The translations under genes and the position numbers were made by a program. Under the pieces are notes generated by a model that made no database searches, was not told where the DNA came from, and was given only the letters and a program-made list of their open reading frames with translations. This document shows, piece after piece, positions 31,120 through 41,830 of a DNA stretch of 64,000 nt (within the stretch, counting starts at the first letter, position 1; each line of letters opens with the position of its first letter). The DNA is from Amphibalanus amphitrite (Eukaryota > Arthropoda > Thecostraca > Balanomorpha > Balanidae), in the NCBI RefSeq assembly GCF_019059575.1, contig NW_024881502.1:806001-870000 (forward strand), in the 5' to 3' direction.

Positions 31120-32020
31120 GCCCGGGGGCACCACAGGCCTGTCAGGGGCACCACCGGCCTAGTAGGGGCACCACCAGCCCGCCAGGGGCACCACAGGCCT
31201 AGCAAGGGCACCACGGGCCTGTGAGGGGCCCCACAGGCTTGTCAGGGGCACCCCAGGTCTGTCAGGGACACCAGAGACCTGCCAGGGGCGCCGCCGGCCT
31301 CGCAGGGGCACCATGGGCCTGTCAGGGACACCAGAGGCCTAGCAGGGGTACCACAGGCCTTACAGGGGCACCACCGGTCTTGCAGGGGCACCTTGGGCCT
31401 GTCAGGGGCACCACAGTCCTGTCAGGGCCCAGGGGCACCAGCGGCCTAGCAGGGGCACCACAGGCCTGCCAGGGGCACCACCGGTCTAGCAGGGGCACCA
31501 TGGGCCTGTCAGGGGCCCCACCGGCCTCGCAGGGGGCATCACCGGCCTCGCAGGCATCACGGCATCACGCAGGGGCACCTTGGGCCTGTCGGGGGCATCA
31601 CGGGCCTGTTGGGGGCACTTTAGGCTTGTCAGGGGCACCACAGTCCTGTCAGGTCCCAGGGGCATCAGCAACCTAGCAGGGGCACCCTAGGCCCGCCAGA
31701 GGTACAGCCCACCGCTAAAGTAATGTAGGGTTTTACCAAACTCAACGGTTGGCTTTGACTGGCGATTGTTTAATGCGAAGTGATTGAAAAGAAGATGTCA
31801 ATAGCTAAAGTTGCAGCTGCAAGGGTGACGATACATATAAGCTACATTCAAAGTTTCATTGTAGTCTGGCTAATCGTTCCTAAGCTTCAGAAGCAGAACA
31901 TACCCATGACTGAAACCCCACATTACTTCTGCTGTGGACTGTACCACAGGCCTGCCAGCGTCCAGGGGCACCACAGGCCTAGCAAGGGCACCACGGGCCT
32001 GTCAGGGGCACCTCAGGCTC
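31120..32020. repeat. 20-21 bp GGGGCACCACAGGCCTGTCA minisatellite, interrupted by a MITE
   Basis: Tens of imperfect units in 31120-31702 resume at 31944-32020 after the MITE. GGCCT and GGGGCACC are the constant parts. Plus-strand translation is a Gly/Ala/His-rich repeat and is not a gene. Confidence 0.9.
31703..31943. mobile_element. TA-flanked 241-bp MITE (ACAGCCCACC family), intact
   Basis: Left TACAGCCCACCGCTAAAGTA, right end its imperfect complement (TACTTCTGCTGTGGACTGTA), TA at both ends. A second copy of the same family at 47190-47911 is interrupted by another MITE. Confidence 0.88.
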
Positions 32021-32055
32021 CCGTGCCCCCCCCCCTCCCCCCAGATCCGCCAGTG

Positions 32056-33698
32056 ATGCCACACCACGCGAAACACCGCCAACTACCAGCTGCCGCGCCA
32101 TAAACACGTGCCAACAACAGTCTTTTTTTTTAAGGTCGACTCCGCTCGCGCAACTTTTGACTGACCCTCACTGCTACTATATTGCTTCCATATTATGCTG
32201 TGGAAAGCTTTACTTCACCAAGTGGCTAAAAACCTCCATCAAGGTATATTTTCTTAGCAATTTTTCTGGCGTTTTTTGGGGGGGGGGCAAAACAGGCCAC
32301 TTTAGGCCTTTGGGGGGGGCCATGGCCCCCGTGCCCCCCCCCCTGGATCCGCCAGTGTCCATGGTTAGCATTTTGAACGATTGTTATAAAATTTGTGGAC
32401 TGTGATTGGGGAAGGGGTGCTAGACATGCTGGCGTTTAGCATCGAGTATTGCGAGTATGTGAACGAGCCAACCGCGAAGTGGTAAGCGTTGAGCATGCCA
32501 CCTGTAGGTTCACGCGTATTTCACTACCTATACTGGAGGGCATTCTAACAACAAAATCCGCTAGTTACCAGCACGGCGCTACTAGCGGGCCCACCAGCGA
32601 CGTCCGTGTTTCTCTCTCAAATTTTAAACGTCATCGCTGTGATGCAGACTGCAGTAAATCACTTCAGTAGCTCCACGACTGTTCACAAAGTTGGGGTGCG
32701 GTCAGATCCGCAGGCAGTCGCAGGGGGACACGGTGCTCCACCACATTCCACAGAGTGATTACTGATTGTGGTGAACAAGGTGACCAACTCCCCGCAATGA
32801 GTCGGGTGGACACGGTGCTCCACATTCCACAGTCGGGTGGACACGGTGCTCCACATTCCACAGTCAGGTGGACACGGTGATCCGCAGAGAGGTGCAAAAC
32901 GAGTTCTGTCCGTTGAGTAAAAATGCTCCGGTGGAAGGAGCCCAGCCGGGAAAATGGAGTATCACCCTCGTATCACGCAATGGTTCCCAGTCATCAGAAA
33001 CGCACGGGGAAAGCAGCCCGCCGAAACACTGGGTGAGATTATCTTAAAGAATCTTGGGTGAGATAACCAATGCATGGCGAGGACAATCTGACATGATTCA
33101 TACATGATCGGCGTCATGCAAACCGCGACAAAATAAAACTTAATGTTGTATCTTGATCCCGGCGCGGTGATTGATGTGTGATTGAGAAAGAACAATATGT
33201 AATCATAAATGTAGTTTTTATTCAGAACGTTGAATGCAGGTACGCATTTACATTCACAATATTCGCATGTATATTTGGGCTGACAATCCGTAAAAAATGT
33301 CAGTACCAGGCTGTTACGTGTTCAGACACTCACCGCACCAAGTGAGCACAAAAGCGGGTAGGTAAATACATACCTACTGCAAGGTATATGGGAGAACTAT
33401 TCACAATGGTATCTATTCACATGACACTGGAAATGGGTCGCCATTTTTGGTAGATGTCAGTTGAGCCAGCCCAGCTGTCTCTCGTCATAAATCACACGCG
33501 ACATAAGAACAATGCATCAATGTTGGATACATAACTCGATTCCTATGAGACTAACGACACTTTAAAAATGATCACTCCTTCCGCTTGCCAGCATGGTTCA
33601 AAGTAGCTTTGTAACATTGCCGGAAATCGGCGAGCAGCAACGAACAACGCTAAATGGTATTTAAAAGGGAACGCCTTCAAAGCTCTTATTCTTATCTT
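32056..33698. other. Intergenic with element fragments
   Basis: 32265-32357 is a right-end fragment of the CACTGG family (G-run, CCATGGCCCC, CCTGGATCCGCCAGTG). No gene recognised in 32358-32680 or 32890-33698. Confidence 0.4.
32735..32885. repeat. CAGTCGGGTGGACACGGTGCTCCACATTCCA repeat
   Basis: About four imperfect units; the best-preserved period is about 33 bp. Confidence 0.8.
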
Positions 33699-34584
33699 TT
33701 AACCCTCGCATGTGTGCGGCGTTTGCCAGCTTCTAATGTGTAGGGGGGTCGGTTGGACCCCCCCTTGCCGTTTGGCCCCTGATCGAGCTAGAGCTTCGCG
33801 GAAAAAACGAGCGTGTTGCCCGTGACGAGAGGAAGCCGATGATACCCAATTTTAAGGTCCTAGGTCATTGGTTGACCTTCCAGGTCAGGTCAATGACCAA
33901 AAGTCGGGAAAATCGGGACCTATTAGAAAGTCGTAAAGTGTGGCTGGTAAGGGGTTTTTCGGGGTGCTGATCACGAATATCGTGTTAGTTTTGATCACAG
34001 ATGATGTCTTTAAGCATTTAGACCAGGTCGGGTCAGGTCAGGTCAGGTCAACCAGTAGGGGTTGTGACGGGTATTCGTAGTACGTGTCAACCACCTCTGA
34101 CAGCTTCGTAACATGTTACGAAGGCACCAAAACTACTTCGTAAATGTTCAAATGGTTGCTAAATTCGAATTCAGCTCCAAAAACTAGCCTAGAAACATGT
34201 AAAACTCGAAAAAGTGAACCGAGGTCACCAAAGGTCAATGACCTGACCTGACCTTCAGGTGACCTTGAAACCCATTCTAATGCATGGGAGCAACATCAAA
34301 TCACATGTTTGGACGTTTGAAACCACGAAAAGCTTGCAAACGCGCGGCTAATGCGAGCCGACATACGCGTAATCGCGATTCCGGCCAAACATGGTCTCGG
34401 AAAAGAGATCACAGGTCAAAGGTCATTTGGGTCCGGGTCATTAAATTTTCAGGGTAGGTGTAAAATTGATCAATGAGAGGGTACTGAAAGTTTCGTCGCG
34501 ATCGGCCGCTTTTTACGCGAGTTATTCGCGAAAAACCACGGGGGGGTCCATCCGACCCCCCCCCTCTACACATGCGAGGGTTAA
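33699..34584. mobile_element. TTAA element family A, complete reference copy (886 bp)
   Basis: TTAA at both ends; CCCTCGCATGTG left and CACATGCGAGGG right. Left hairpin region GGGGGGTCGGTTGGACCCCCC (about 33745-33767), right G-run TCCATCCGA C-run (about 34543-34564); the right loop is near the reverse complement of the left. Interior order: CTGATCGAGCTAGAGCTTCGCG, AGGTCA-rich block, (GGTCA)n at 34029-34050, CCGGCCAAACATGGTC, AGATCA-c-AGGTCA-a-AGGTCA at 34406-34425, TTCGCGAAAAACC. No ORF. Confidence 0.93.
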
Positions 34585-34784
34585 GCTAGTTTATGACCCT
34601 TTTATTTAGATATATCGTGTCTATGAGTGCCAGTGGGACACCCACAGCAATAGGTACCTATGTAAGTAGCGCAGAGTACCTACCTAACTAATGAAAGTGG
34701 CATTTCTGACAAATATGATACGTGATATCTCCGATTGCAATCGGAATAAAGTATAAACGGTCACTCTTTGGGCTAGGGTCATGA

Positions 34785-34986
34785 ATCAGAGGCCAGTTTT
34801 ACCAGTTCAGAAAAGTAGCCGCCTGCTGGAATTTTTTGACTTAAGACCGCTTCACATACAGAGCGTAAGCGGTATAGCCCTATCTGCTAATGTGCCCATC
34901 GCGTTTACGCTCCGTGTGTGAAGCCGTCTTTAGTCAAAAAATTCCGGCAGGCGGCTATTTTTCTGTTGGTAAAACTGGCCTCTGAT
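34785..34986. mobile_element. 202-bp hairpin (foldback) element
   Basis: ATCAGAGGCCAGTTTTACCA at the left and its complement at the right, arms about 55 bp with few mismatches; the centre also pairs partly (GACCGCTTCACA/TGTGTGAAGCCGTC). No coding. Likely a small MITE. Confidence 0.85.
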
Positions 34987-35482
34987 CTAAGTTTTTTTTT
35001 AAATTGTGGCTGGCTAGTGACTGTAAGTTTTGGAAGCATGCTTAGGAAAGATATATTAGGCACCCATGCCTTGAATCATCGGAGCATACCTAGATAAAAG
35101 TTAATTTTACATGTTACCCGTACCCGTATTGAGATGTTGGTCATCTCAAGACTCTGGCTAATTCCGTAGAAGCCAGTGACCAAACGAATCTATTCAAGAC
35201 ATGTTATAATGATCACAAGGTTGAGCGAAAACGTGCTTAAAAATGGTTGGGTTCTCAATTCTAAATAAAGTGACATATTTCGTGAAACTATCAATATCAC
35301 AACCCGTTTTAGAGCTCACTCACAATCATGTCAACATTACGAATTACGATGAGTTACATCACAGTCACAATTGGTATGTATGTACATTTGCGGATCAGCG
35401 GATCGTCACGCACGGCTCACTACATGTATGTATGCTGGTCTAACCAACTGTTATCGCGGAGTCTCGCACTGCTGGCCCGGAC
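34987..35482. other. Intergenic, nothing recognised
   Basis: No repeat or gene signal beyond short random frames. Confidence 0.4.
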
Positions 35483-35600
35483 CTCAGTGACCGTCCAGTG
35501 ACCGTCCAGTGACCGTCCAGTGACCGTCCAGTGACCGCCCAGTGACCGTCCAGTGACCATTCAGCGGACTCTGTGACCGTCCAGTGACCGTCCAGTGGAC
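35483..35600. repeat. 11-bp GTGACCGTCCA microsatellite
   Basis: About nine units, mostly GTGACCGTCCA, with one degenerate stretch at 35555-35575. It lies about 300 bp downstream of the minus-strand gene's stop. Confidence 0.92.
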
Positions 35601-35916
35601 TCCGGGACCGGCTCGCTCCAGCGCCACCGTTCGCCGAGGCGGCCGCCGGCTCCACGTCAGGCGCGGGGGCTTCTCGCGGGCGATGGAACCCACCAGTTTT
35701 AGGAGACCGTCTACGGCTACTGCGAGTAACTGCGGCTGCAGCATGGTGCCTGCAAGCCAAATGGCCCGCCCCATCGGGTACGATACACTACGGCGCGCAC
35801 CCATACGGTTCAGCACGGCACCTATAGGAAAATGATGGTGCACACAAATTGTTCGTCTCTTTGCTTCCGCCATTAATTCTAAATGGTTTCATCTACCTCA
35901 CCCCCTACCAGCCCGT

Positions 35917-36684
35917 TTACCTCAGGAACTTGTACATGACGCCAATCAGCAGCACGAACACCAGGCACAGAATCACCACGGTGATCATCTTGGCGAACAG
36001 GTTCATGTGCGCCTCGGTCTCGTTAAACGGGTCCCGCCTCTTGTGCCGCATCTCGCCGGCCAGCGAGGGGAACGCCAGTCGCTGGGTGAAGGTGAGCCGC
36101 TGCGGCGCCGGGAACGGAAACGTCTCGTCCAGCGCGCCCTTGATGAAGTAGATGGAGCCGCGCTGAGAGCTCAGCGACAGCGTCTGACTGAGCCGCGACA
36201 GCGTCGACGGCCGGCGCAGCGCCGCCAGCTCGTGCGAGCGGCTCAGACGCGGGCCGTCGGCGGCGCGCGCCGGCCGCCGGTCGGCGGCGGACGGCAACGA
36301 GAGCCGGTTGTCGACGGCCGGCGGCGGCCGCTCGCACCAGCTGCACTCGCTCGCCAGGCTGGACGAACGCCGCGAGAAGGCCGAGCTCCTCCGCGAGCCG
36401 CCGGCCGACTCTGCCGAGACCGAGGAGGCGGCCGAGCTGCGCCGCCGGTCGGGCCCGTGCACGGCCGGCTCCAGCCGGTCGGCGGCCGCCCGCCGGCGCT
36501 GCAGCAGCACCAGCGACTGGCGGCGCGCGGCGGCCGGCCGCGGCGCGCGCCCAGCGTCGGCCGGCGGCCACAGCTCGTCGGCCAGGTCCAGGCTGACGTG
36601 GCTGAGCTGGTCGTCGGCGCGACTGTCGCGGCGGGCGCCGTCCCGCGTCAGCCACACCTTCACAGCCGGCAGCTGCCGCTCCAT
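35917..36684 (-). CDS. Ser/Arg-rich tail-anchored membrane protein (255 aa), unidentified
   Basis: Single open frame from ATG (36682-36684, context GCCATGG) to TAA at 35917-35919. An in-frame TGA lies five codons upstream, which supports this start. Residues 1-60 are mixed and hydrophilic. About 60-180 is rich in Arg-Arg-x-Ser patches (RRRSSAASS, FSRRSSSLAS, RRPSTLSRLS), which resemble basophilic-kinase sites. The C-terminus has one hydrophobic helix (about 231-250, MITVVILCLVFVLLIG) followed by only a few residues (VMYKFLR), the layout of a tail-anchored protein facing the cytosol. No known domain. The opposite strand is also open but low in complexity. Function unknown. Confidence 0.7.
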   Translation of the reverse strand: MERQLPAVKVWLTRDGARRDSRADDQLSHVSLDLADELWPPADAGRAPRPAAARRQSLVLLQRRRAAADRLEPAVHGPDRRRSSAASSVSAESAGGSRRSSAFSRRSSSLASECSWCERPPPAVDNRLSLPSAADRRPARAADGPRLSRSHELAALRRPSTLSRLSQTLSLSSQRGSIYFIKGALDETFPFPAPQRLTFTQRLAFPSLAGEMRHKRRDPFNETEAHMNLFAKMITVVILCLVFVLLIGVMYKFLR

Positions 36685-37189
36685 GGCCACACGGCGTCAC
36701 ACGGCTGCCGCTGCAGATCTGGGCCACATCGCGCTGTCACTCCACCTGCAGCAGATCGATACAGTCGCAGTCAACGTCAAAAATCACGACAGGTGACCGG
36801 ATGACTCCAGAGGCGGCCATGGATGCCAAGGAGTGCAGACGATCGCCGCGGCAGCCCACCCGTCGGGAGACTCGGCGGCGCTCACGTACCGCGAAAATCG
36901 GACATCGGCTGATCCTGGTGCTCAGCAGGGGATCAGTGCAGGGCGGGTAAGTGCGGAGTCGGCGCACGGATCAGGCACGCGCCTTATACGAGTTACGGCG
37001 TGCAGCTCGTGGCACCAACAGAGCCACGGCACGTGGCAGCAGCTTTTTTTCTGTCTGCTAGGCTTGATATGGCATTATATCATAACTTCATTTTACATAG
37101 CATTATTTGGACACTATCTTATTTACTCTAAATTCAGTCAATTTACGCCAAATTCATATTGCGCAAGTATCACAGTGCAATGAATCTGA
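36685..37189. other. Upstream region of the tail-anchored protein gene
   Basis: GC-rich to about 37000, then AT-rich. Presumed promoter and 5' UTR of the minus-strand gene; no TATA box seen on that strand. Confidence 0.35.
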
Positions 37190-37412
37190 GCCAATGGTCA
37201 GTGCAGAGGTCAGCGCCTTTACCCAGGTCAGCGTCAGAGGATAGGTAAGCCCACGCCCCACAGGTCAGCGCCCTGACAGAGGTCAGAGGATAGGTAAGCC
37301 TACAGGTCAGCATTCTGACAGAGGTCAGAGGTAGATAGGTAAGTCTACAGGTCAGCACCCTGATAGAGGTCAGAGGTAGGTCTACAGGTCAGCGCCCTGA
37401 CAGAGGTCAGAG
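37190..37412. repeat. About 45-bp repeat with AGGTCAG motifs
   Basis: Units CTACAGGTCAGCGCCCTGAC plus AGAGGTCAGAGGTA repeat about five times. Each unit carries two AGGTCA half-sites. Confidence 0.88.
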
Positions 37413-38250
37413 GTAAGGGATGCCAGGCCGGCTCTCATCTCTAGCTCGGTGAGCAGTATGTACAGTGGGTCTATTTAAGATCTCCAGAGCCACCACGTGG
37501 CGCTATGGTCGGGGTAGGGCGAGTCCAAATCCCGAGGGAAGTGAGGTCACCGGTCATTGTGGGGGAAGGAGGGAGGGGGCGTGACGCGGTATCACGGCGC
37601 ATGGGGCGTGCGTAGCGCCGGGAGTGGGCCGCCCAGGGCCGCCTGCCACTGCGCCAAGGCTGAGGGGAGGGGATGATGGTTGCGGGTGCGTTCACTCCGG
37701 TATGGTGGTATCCTGTTCATGTGGAACCAGCGACTGAAGAATGCGACTGAAGAGAATCATTATCTCAAACAAACGGCCAAGCGAGAGGCAGTGCCAGTTC
37801 CAGCCAAAATGTTGAACAATGATAACTGAAATCTAGGACGTATTCATAGCATGCAATTATTCAGTCGATGGTTGCATGAAGTCTTAGGCCCTTTTCTGAA
37901 CTGTTTTTTTTTTTTAGTTGTATATTTTTTAATTTGGCACGTTCAGTTTTGGTGGGTTTTATCGGGTCCCAAAGAATCAGAATAGAAAACGAAGAGTTGA
38001 AATGGCTCCAGAAAATGACCAAAAAATATTTTCTAAAGAAATGAAACTAAGCTTAACATTTATAAGCGACAATTTTGACTTTATTGGGAGGATATTGGGA
38101 AAGATATTGGAGGAAAATTTCATCGTGCTTGTCTGTGCTGAAGTAGAAGGAAATGTTTTAGTTCGTGTCTAGATAAAACTAGACCCGGGAGTGGGGCTGC
38201 CAGGCGAAGTCAGCAGGGAACCGGCCGTGCGCGGCTATGTGCGGCGCACG
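37413..38250. other. Intergenic, nothing recognised
   Basis: No supported gene; AT-rich from 37850. Confidence 0.4.
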
Positions 38251-39442
38251 TTAACCCTCGCGGGCCCGGGGGGGGGCGTTTTTCGCCCCCCCTGGCGAAT
38301 ATTTGCGATAGCTCCCGAACGATTAGGGATAGGAAGGCGAAACTTTCAGTACCTTTTCTCCCATCCATTTGACATCTTCTGTAGTAAAAAATTTGGACCT
38401 AGCCCCCTTGATGACGTCACAAGGTCGATTTTTCTAAACCCCTGCACGGCAAACTTCGGCGTCACAGACGCGAACTTCAAATAGCTGCTAAAAATACAGT
38501 TTTAGAGATAAAGACAAATTACGAAAACGGTTGTGTAGCGTTTGACCTAGAGAAAAATAGAAAAATAGTTTCGGTGACCTGAGGTCAGAGGTCAGGTCAA
38601 CGACCCCGAAATGTGGTTTTAGTTTTTCGCAAATAACTTCGACAAAAATGGTCCTAGAGCTACGGCAGTGGTACCATCGCATTCGCCTTGTCAAGCCGCG
38701 TCGAATGATATATATTTTGTTTGGAAAAGGTCAAATTTTATGTTGACCTCATGTGACCTCGAATGACCTTTGGTTGACCTTGACACATCAAAGGTCGTTC
38801 ATGATGAATTTGTACCCGCTGATCACGAATCTGGCATCTATTTTCCTCTAAGCTTTCATTTAGAGCTTCCGGATGGCAAAATTGTCTTATTTATTATTAC
38901 TAACTTGAATCAGTGAAATAGCCTCTAGCAAGGATACTCTTCTGTGACCTTGACCTTTGAGCAGCCTTGTATCGTAAGATGAACCACAAATAGGGAACTG
39001 ATAAGCCTCAAAACATTTCAAAACATTTTGGAAGTTAGCACGCAAGATGTACGAAAAAGTGCAAAGTTTGATGTCAATTTTGGGCGTGACCTTGACCTTG
39101 ACCTTTGATTATGAGCACATTTTCGGAATCCTCAGATTCTCTTCTTTCGTTTGACACCCAATTTTGCCGGTTTGATGCATCCTGCCGTCCTCTAGAAGGC
39201 TTACTTTGAGATCACTACACATGTGCCGGTTTTTGCCTTTGACCTTGACCTCTGACCTTGAAAATTGACCTGAGGTCAAAAATTTTAGGTGCCCTAGAAT
39301 CGTCTCGTAAGGACCTTTCGTTTGGTATCGCTTTTGTTTGCGTAGCTCCCTTATTTATTGAGTTAGACAGGGGGGGGCGAAAAACGCCCCCCCCCCGGGC
39401 TGCGGTGGTTGGGATTACCCCCCGGGCCCGGCCGGGTTTTAA
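38251..39442. mobile_element. TTAA element family D (1.19 kb)
   Basis: TTAACCCTCGCGGGCCCGGG left, CCCGGGCCCGGCCGGGTTTTAA right (one extension). Left hairpin GGGGGGCGTTTTTCGCCCCCC near 38270 and right GGGGGGCGAAAAACGCCCCCC near 39372, exact complements. The interior is full of GACCTTGACCT/AGGTCA motifs. No ORF. Confidence 0.88.
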
Positions 39443-41178
39443 CATGGACTCTAAATTCTGTGATAGACCAGGAATTGCTTGATCGGAGGGCAGAGGGCAG
39501 GGTCAACGCAACAAGCTCAGCTTAGCGGGGACTCTGTCCTTGTGATTCCTTCCATTCAAAAGGTTCGGGCCAAATTTATATTAAAAAGGGGGAGCCGGAC
39601 CAGGTTGGGCCGGGTTGAACCAGGTTGGGCCGGGGTCTCACACGCAATCATGGTCAGACAAAACAGAAGCTAATTTCGGGTCAAATATTTTTATTAACTG
39701 ATCTTATTGTTTTTTTTTTGTTTTTTTTTTTAGCTTACACGCATAATAACTAAGCTTTTTTTAACTCGAGACTTCATGAGCAAAACTGTGGCATTCGTCC
39801 ACTTTTCATCATCTTCTATTAGCGACTTGATTTGACCTTAATTTGTCTTACATGCAAAAAAATCACCTGCGTGATAATTATTTGCCCAAGGAACGCAAGA
39901 CGCAAAAAATGCCAGCCGGTCAAAAAACTGACGAACGATACGATCTTTCTAGGGCTTGAATTATATTCAATGAAAATTTCAGGAGACATAAATAATCTTA
40001 ATCCTATAGCTACTGGGCGCTCGGAGCATTCGCTGGCATTCCTTTGCCAGCTGCATTACCAACATCACATTTGCATTACTTTGGGTGCATCGTAGTTGAC
40101 AGCAGGTGAACCGGCCACAGCAAACCCATGCCTCATTATCCTTTCCTTCCAAGCAGCCAAGCAGCCAAGCTAACCGGCCGCCCGGCCCACCACCGCGATC
40201 TATAGAACAACTCTGGAGTGCGCCATTTGCCTGCGGCAGTGCCCCACCGCGCCGGGGCTGTTTGACAGGTCACCCGCACCGTGACCCCGCCACCCTCCCC
40301 CCCCCCCCTCCGCCCACCTCCCCATCGGGCCCAGCTCGGTAGTGACCTCTCCTTGAAATCACATGGACTCGACTAAGGCTCAACGCCATCTACTAGTTAC
40401 GTCTGGAGATCCTTACTAGATCCACTGTATGTACACTCTGAGCAGTACCTGCCTCACCGCACCGAGAGGATTCAGCGCAGGAATATCCAAATGCGGTTTT
40501 ATTGAGTGATCTAAGACACAGCAGAGCTCATTGTTTCTAGTTCTTGTGCAAGTGACGCTGTCGGGGCGATGGGAAACTTAGTTTATTAGTCGCCACTCTT
40601 ATGCAATGTTCAAATGCAAAAGATGAAAGCCATTTGCCTGCGGTAATGGCCAATATTTCAGCCGCGGCCGCCATTCGCGGCCAGCCTTTCCTCATGCTCC
40701 GTTTTCCTGAAAAGTACCGAGTCGTAAATTGCGCTGAACTGTTGCTTGGGCTAGTTGTCTATTCTATTGATCCCATGGTAAGCGACTGGCGCTGGCGGCC
40801 CATGATCTGGTCTCCATTGGCCGGGCCGTTTGCACTATAGGAGCGCCGGCTGGGGCGACCGACTGTGCCACTCGCCGTCCATGGCCGGCTGACGGTGACA
40901 ACCACCAGCAGCAGCTCTGAGCGCAGCACTGAGCGAGCAGCAGCCGGCCTCTAACATTACAAACGACTCCAGGGGAGAGCGGGGCAGCATGGGGCACATT
41001 CGTTTCCGGCAGTTTATGGGAACACGAGTGGCTGCCCAAGCTAAATGTAAATTATTCTATTGGCTCCTGGCTATACTATTACTATTACTATTCTCCCGGC
41101 TCGAAAATGCGGTCCAGCTTTTCAAAATTCACGGCGAAGAAGCTCACTCCATTCATGGAACTGTTGCAAGCTTGTTTG
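39443..41178. other. Intergenic, nothing recognised
   Basis: Contains a CCAGGTTGGGCCGGG triplet repeat (39597-39635) and T-runs. Short frames lack domains. Confidence 0.4.
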
Positions 41179-41240
41179 TTAACCATCGCCCTGGCAGGGC
41201 ATTTTTCATAAACCGGCATGGCAGGGGGGGGGGGGGGTTC
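41179..41240. mobile_element. Left-end fragment of a TTAA/G-run element
   Basis: TTAACCATCGCCCTGGCAGG, GCATTTTTCATAA, then a long G-run. The complementary right end of the same family is found at 44855-44917, inside a different element, so the two are separate fragments. Confidence 0.6.
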
Positions 41241-41372
41241 TCAAAAATTAAAAAACCCTCAAAAATTAAAAAAATTGTTCTTTCTAGAAAAAAAAAACTC
41301 AAAAAAATTCCCAAAAATTATCGAATTTCGAAAAAAAAACGAAACATATGTGATAGTCCCTGCGCTCCAAAT

Positions 41373-41830
41373 TTAACCCGCGCACGACGGGGGAGAGGGC
41401 GGATATCCGCCCCACCTGAGGTTTTTCGTGGATAGCGGGAAAACCGCGGCGCGTAGCTCCGCGAAATTTGTTACGAATATTTTCTCATCAATTTTACACA
41501 TGGTGTGCAAGTTTGAACCTTTTACCTGTTAAGGTCAGGTCGCCAGGTCACTTTGAATAACCCAACCTCAAGTCACTTTTTTGCAACTTTGTCACCGTGC
41601 CAGAGCTACAGTAGATGTCGGAGGCCTTTGAAAGTCGCAGGATGTTATTAGGTCATTGGTAGCTACAATTTGTTTATCTCGGCATTTTAATATCGATGAC
41701 CTAAGGTCAGCTCAATTTCTCGACCTCCCCATTATAAGTCAATGGGGGAAAATCAACTCCTTGTTTTTCCACTAAAACGCTTCGGAATGGCCCCATATAC
41801 CATACGTGAATTCATATACAATCAACTTTC
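41373..41830. mobile_element. Left part of another TTAA/hairpin element
   Basis: TTAACCCGCGCACGACGGGG, hairpin GGGCGGATATCCGCCC, then GAGGTTTTTCGTGGATAG (complement of the CGAAAAACC motif), followed by AGGTCAGGTC-type sequence. No matching right end nearby. Confidence 0.6.

Larger units (their letters stand above)
31074..32055. mobile_element. CAGTGGCAGATCC element carrying a minisatellite
   Basis: Ends CAGTGGCAGATCCAAGGGGGG-like on the left and CCCCCAGATCCGCCAGTG on the right, a diverged member of the family at 28829. Most of its body is the GGGGCACC minisatellite, split by a nested MITE at 31703-31943. Confidence 0.65.

Noticed and set aside
31221..31676. 151-codon Gly/Ala/His-rich frame
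   Set aside because: Direct translation of the 20-21 bp GGGGCACC repeat.
36007..36804. Plus-strand frame opposite the tail-anchored protein gene
   Set aside because: Arg/Ala/Pro-rich shadow without start context or hydrophobic segment; the minus strand has an upstream stop and a transmembrane tail.
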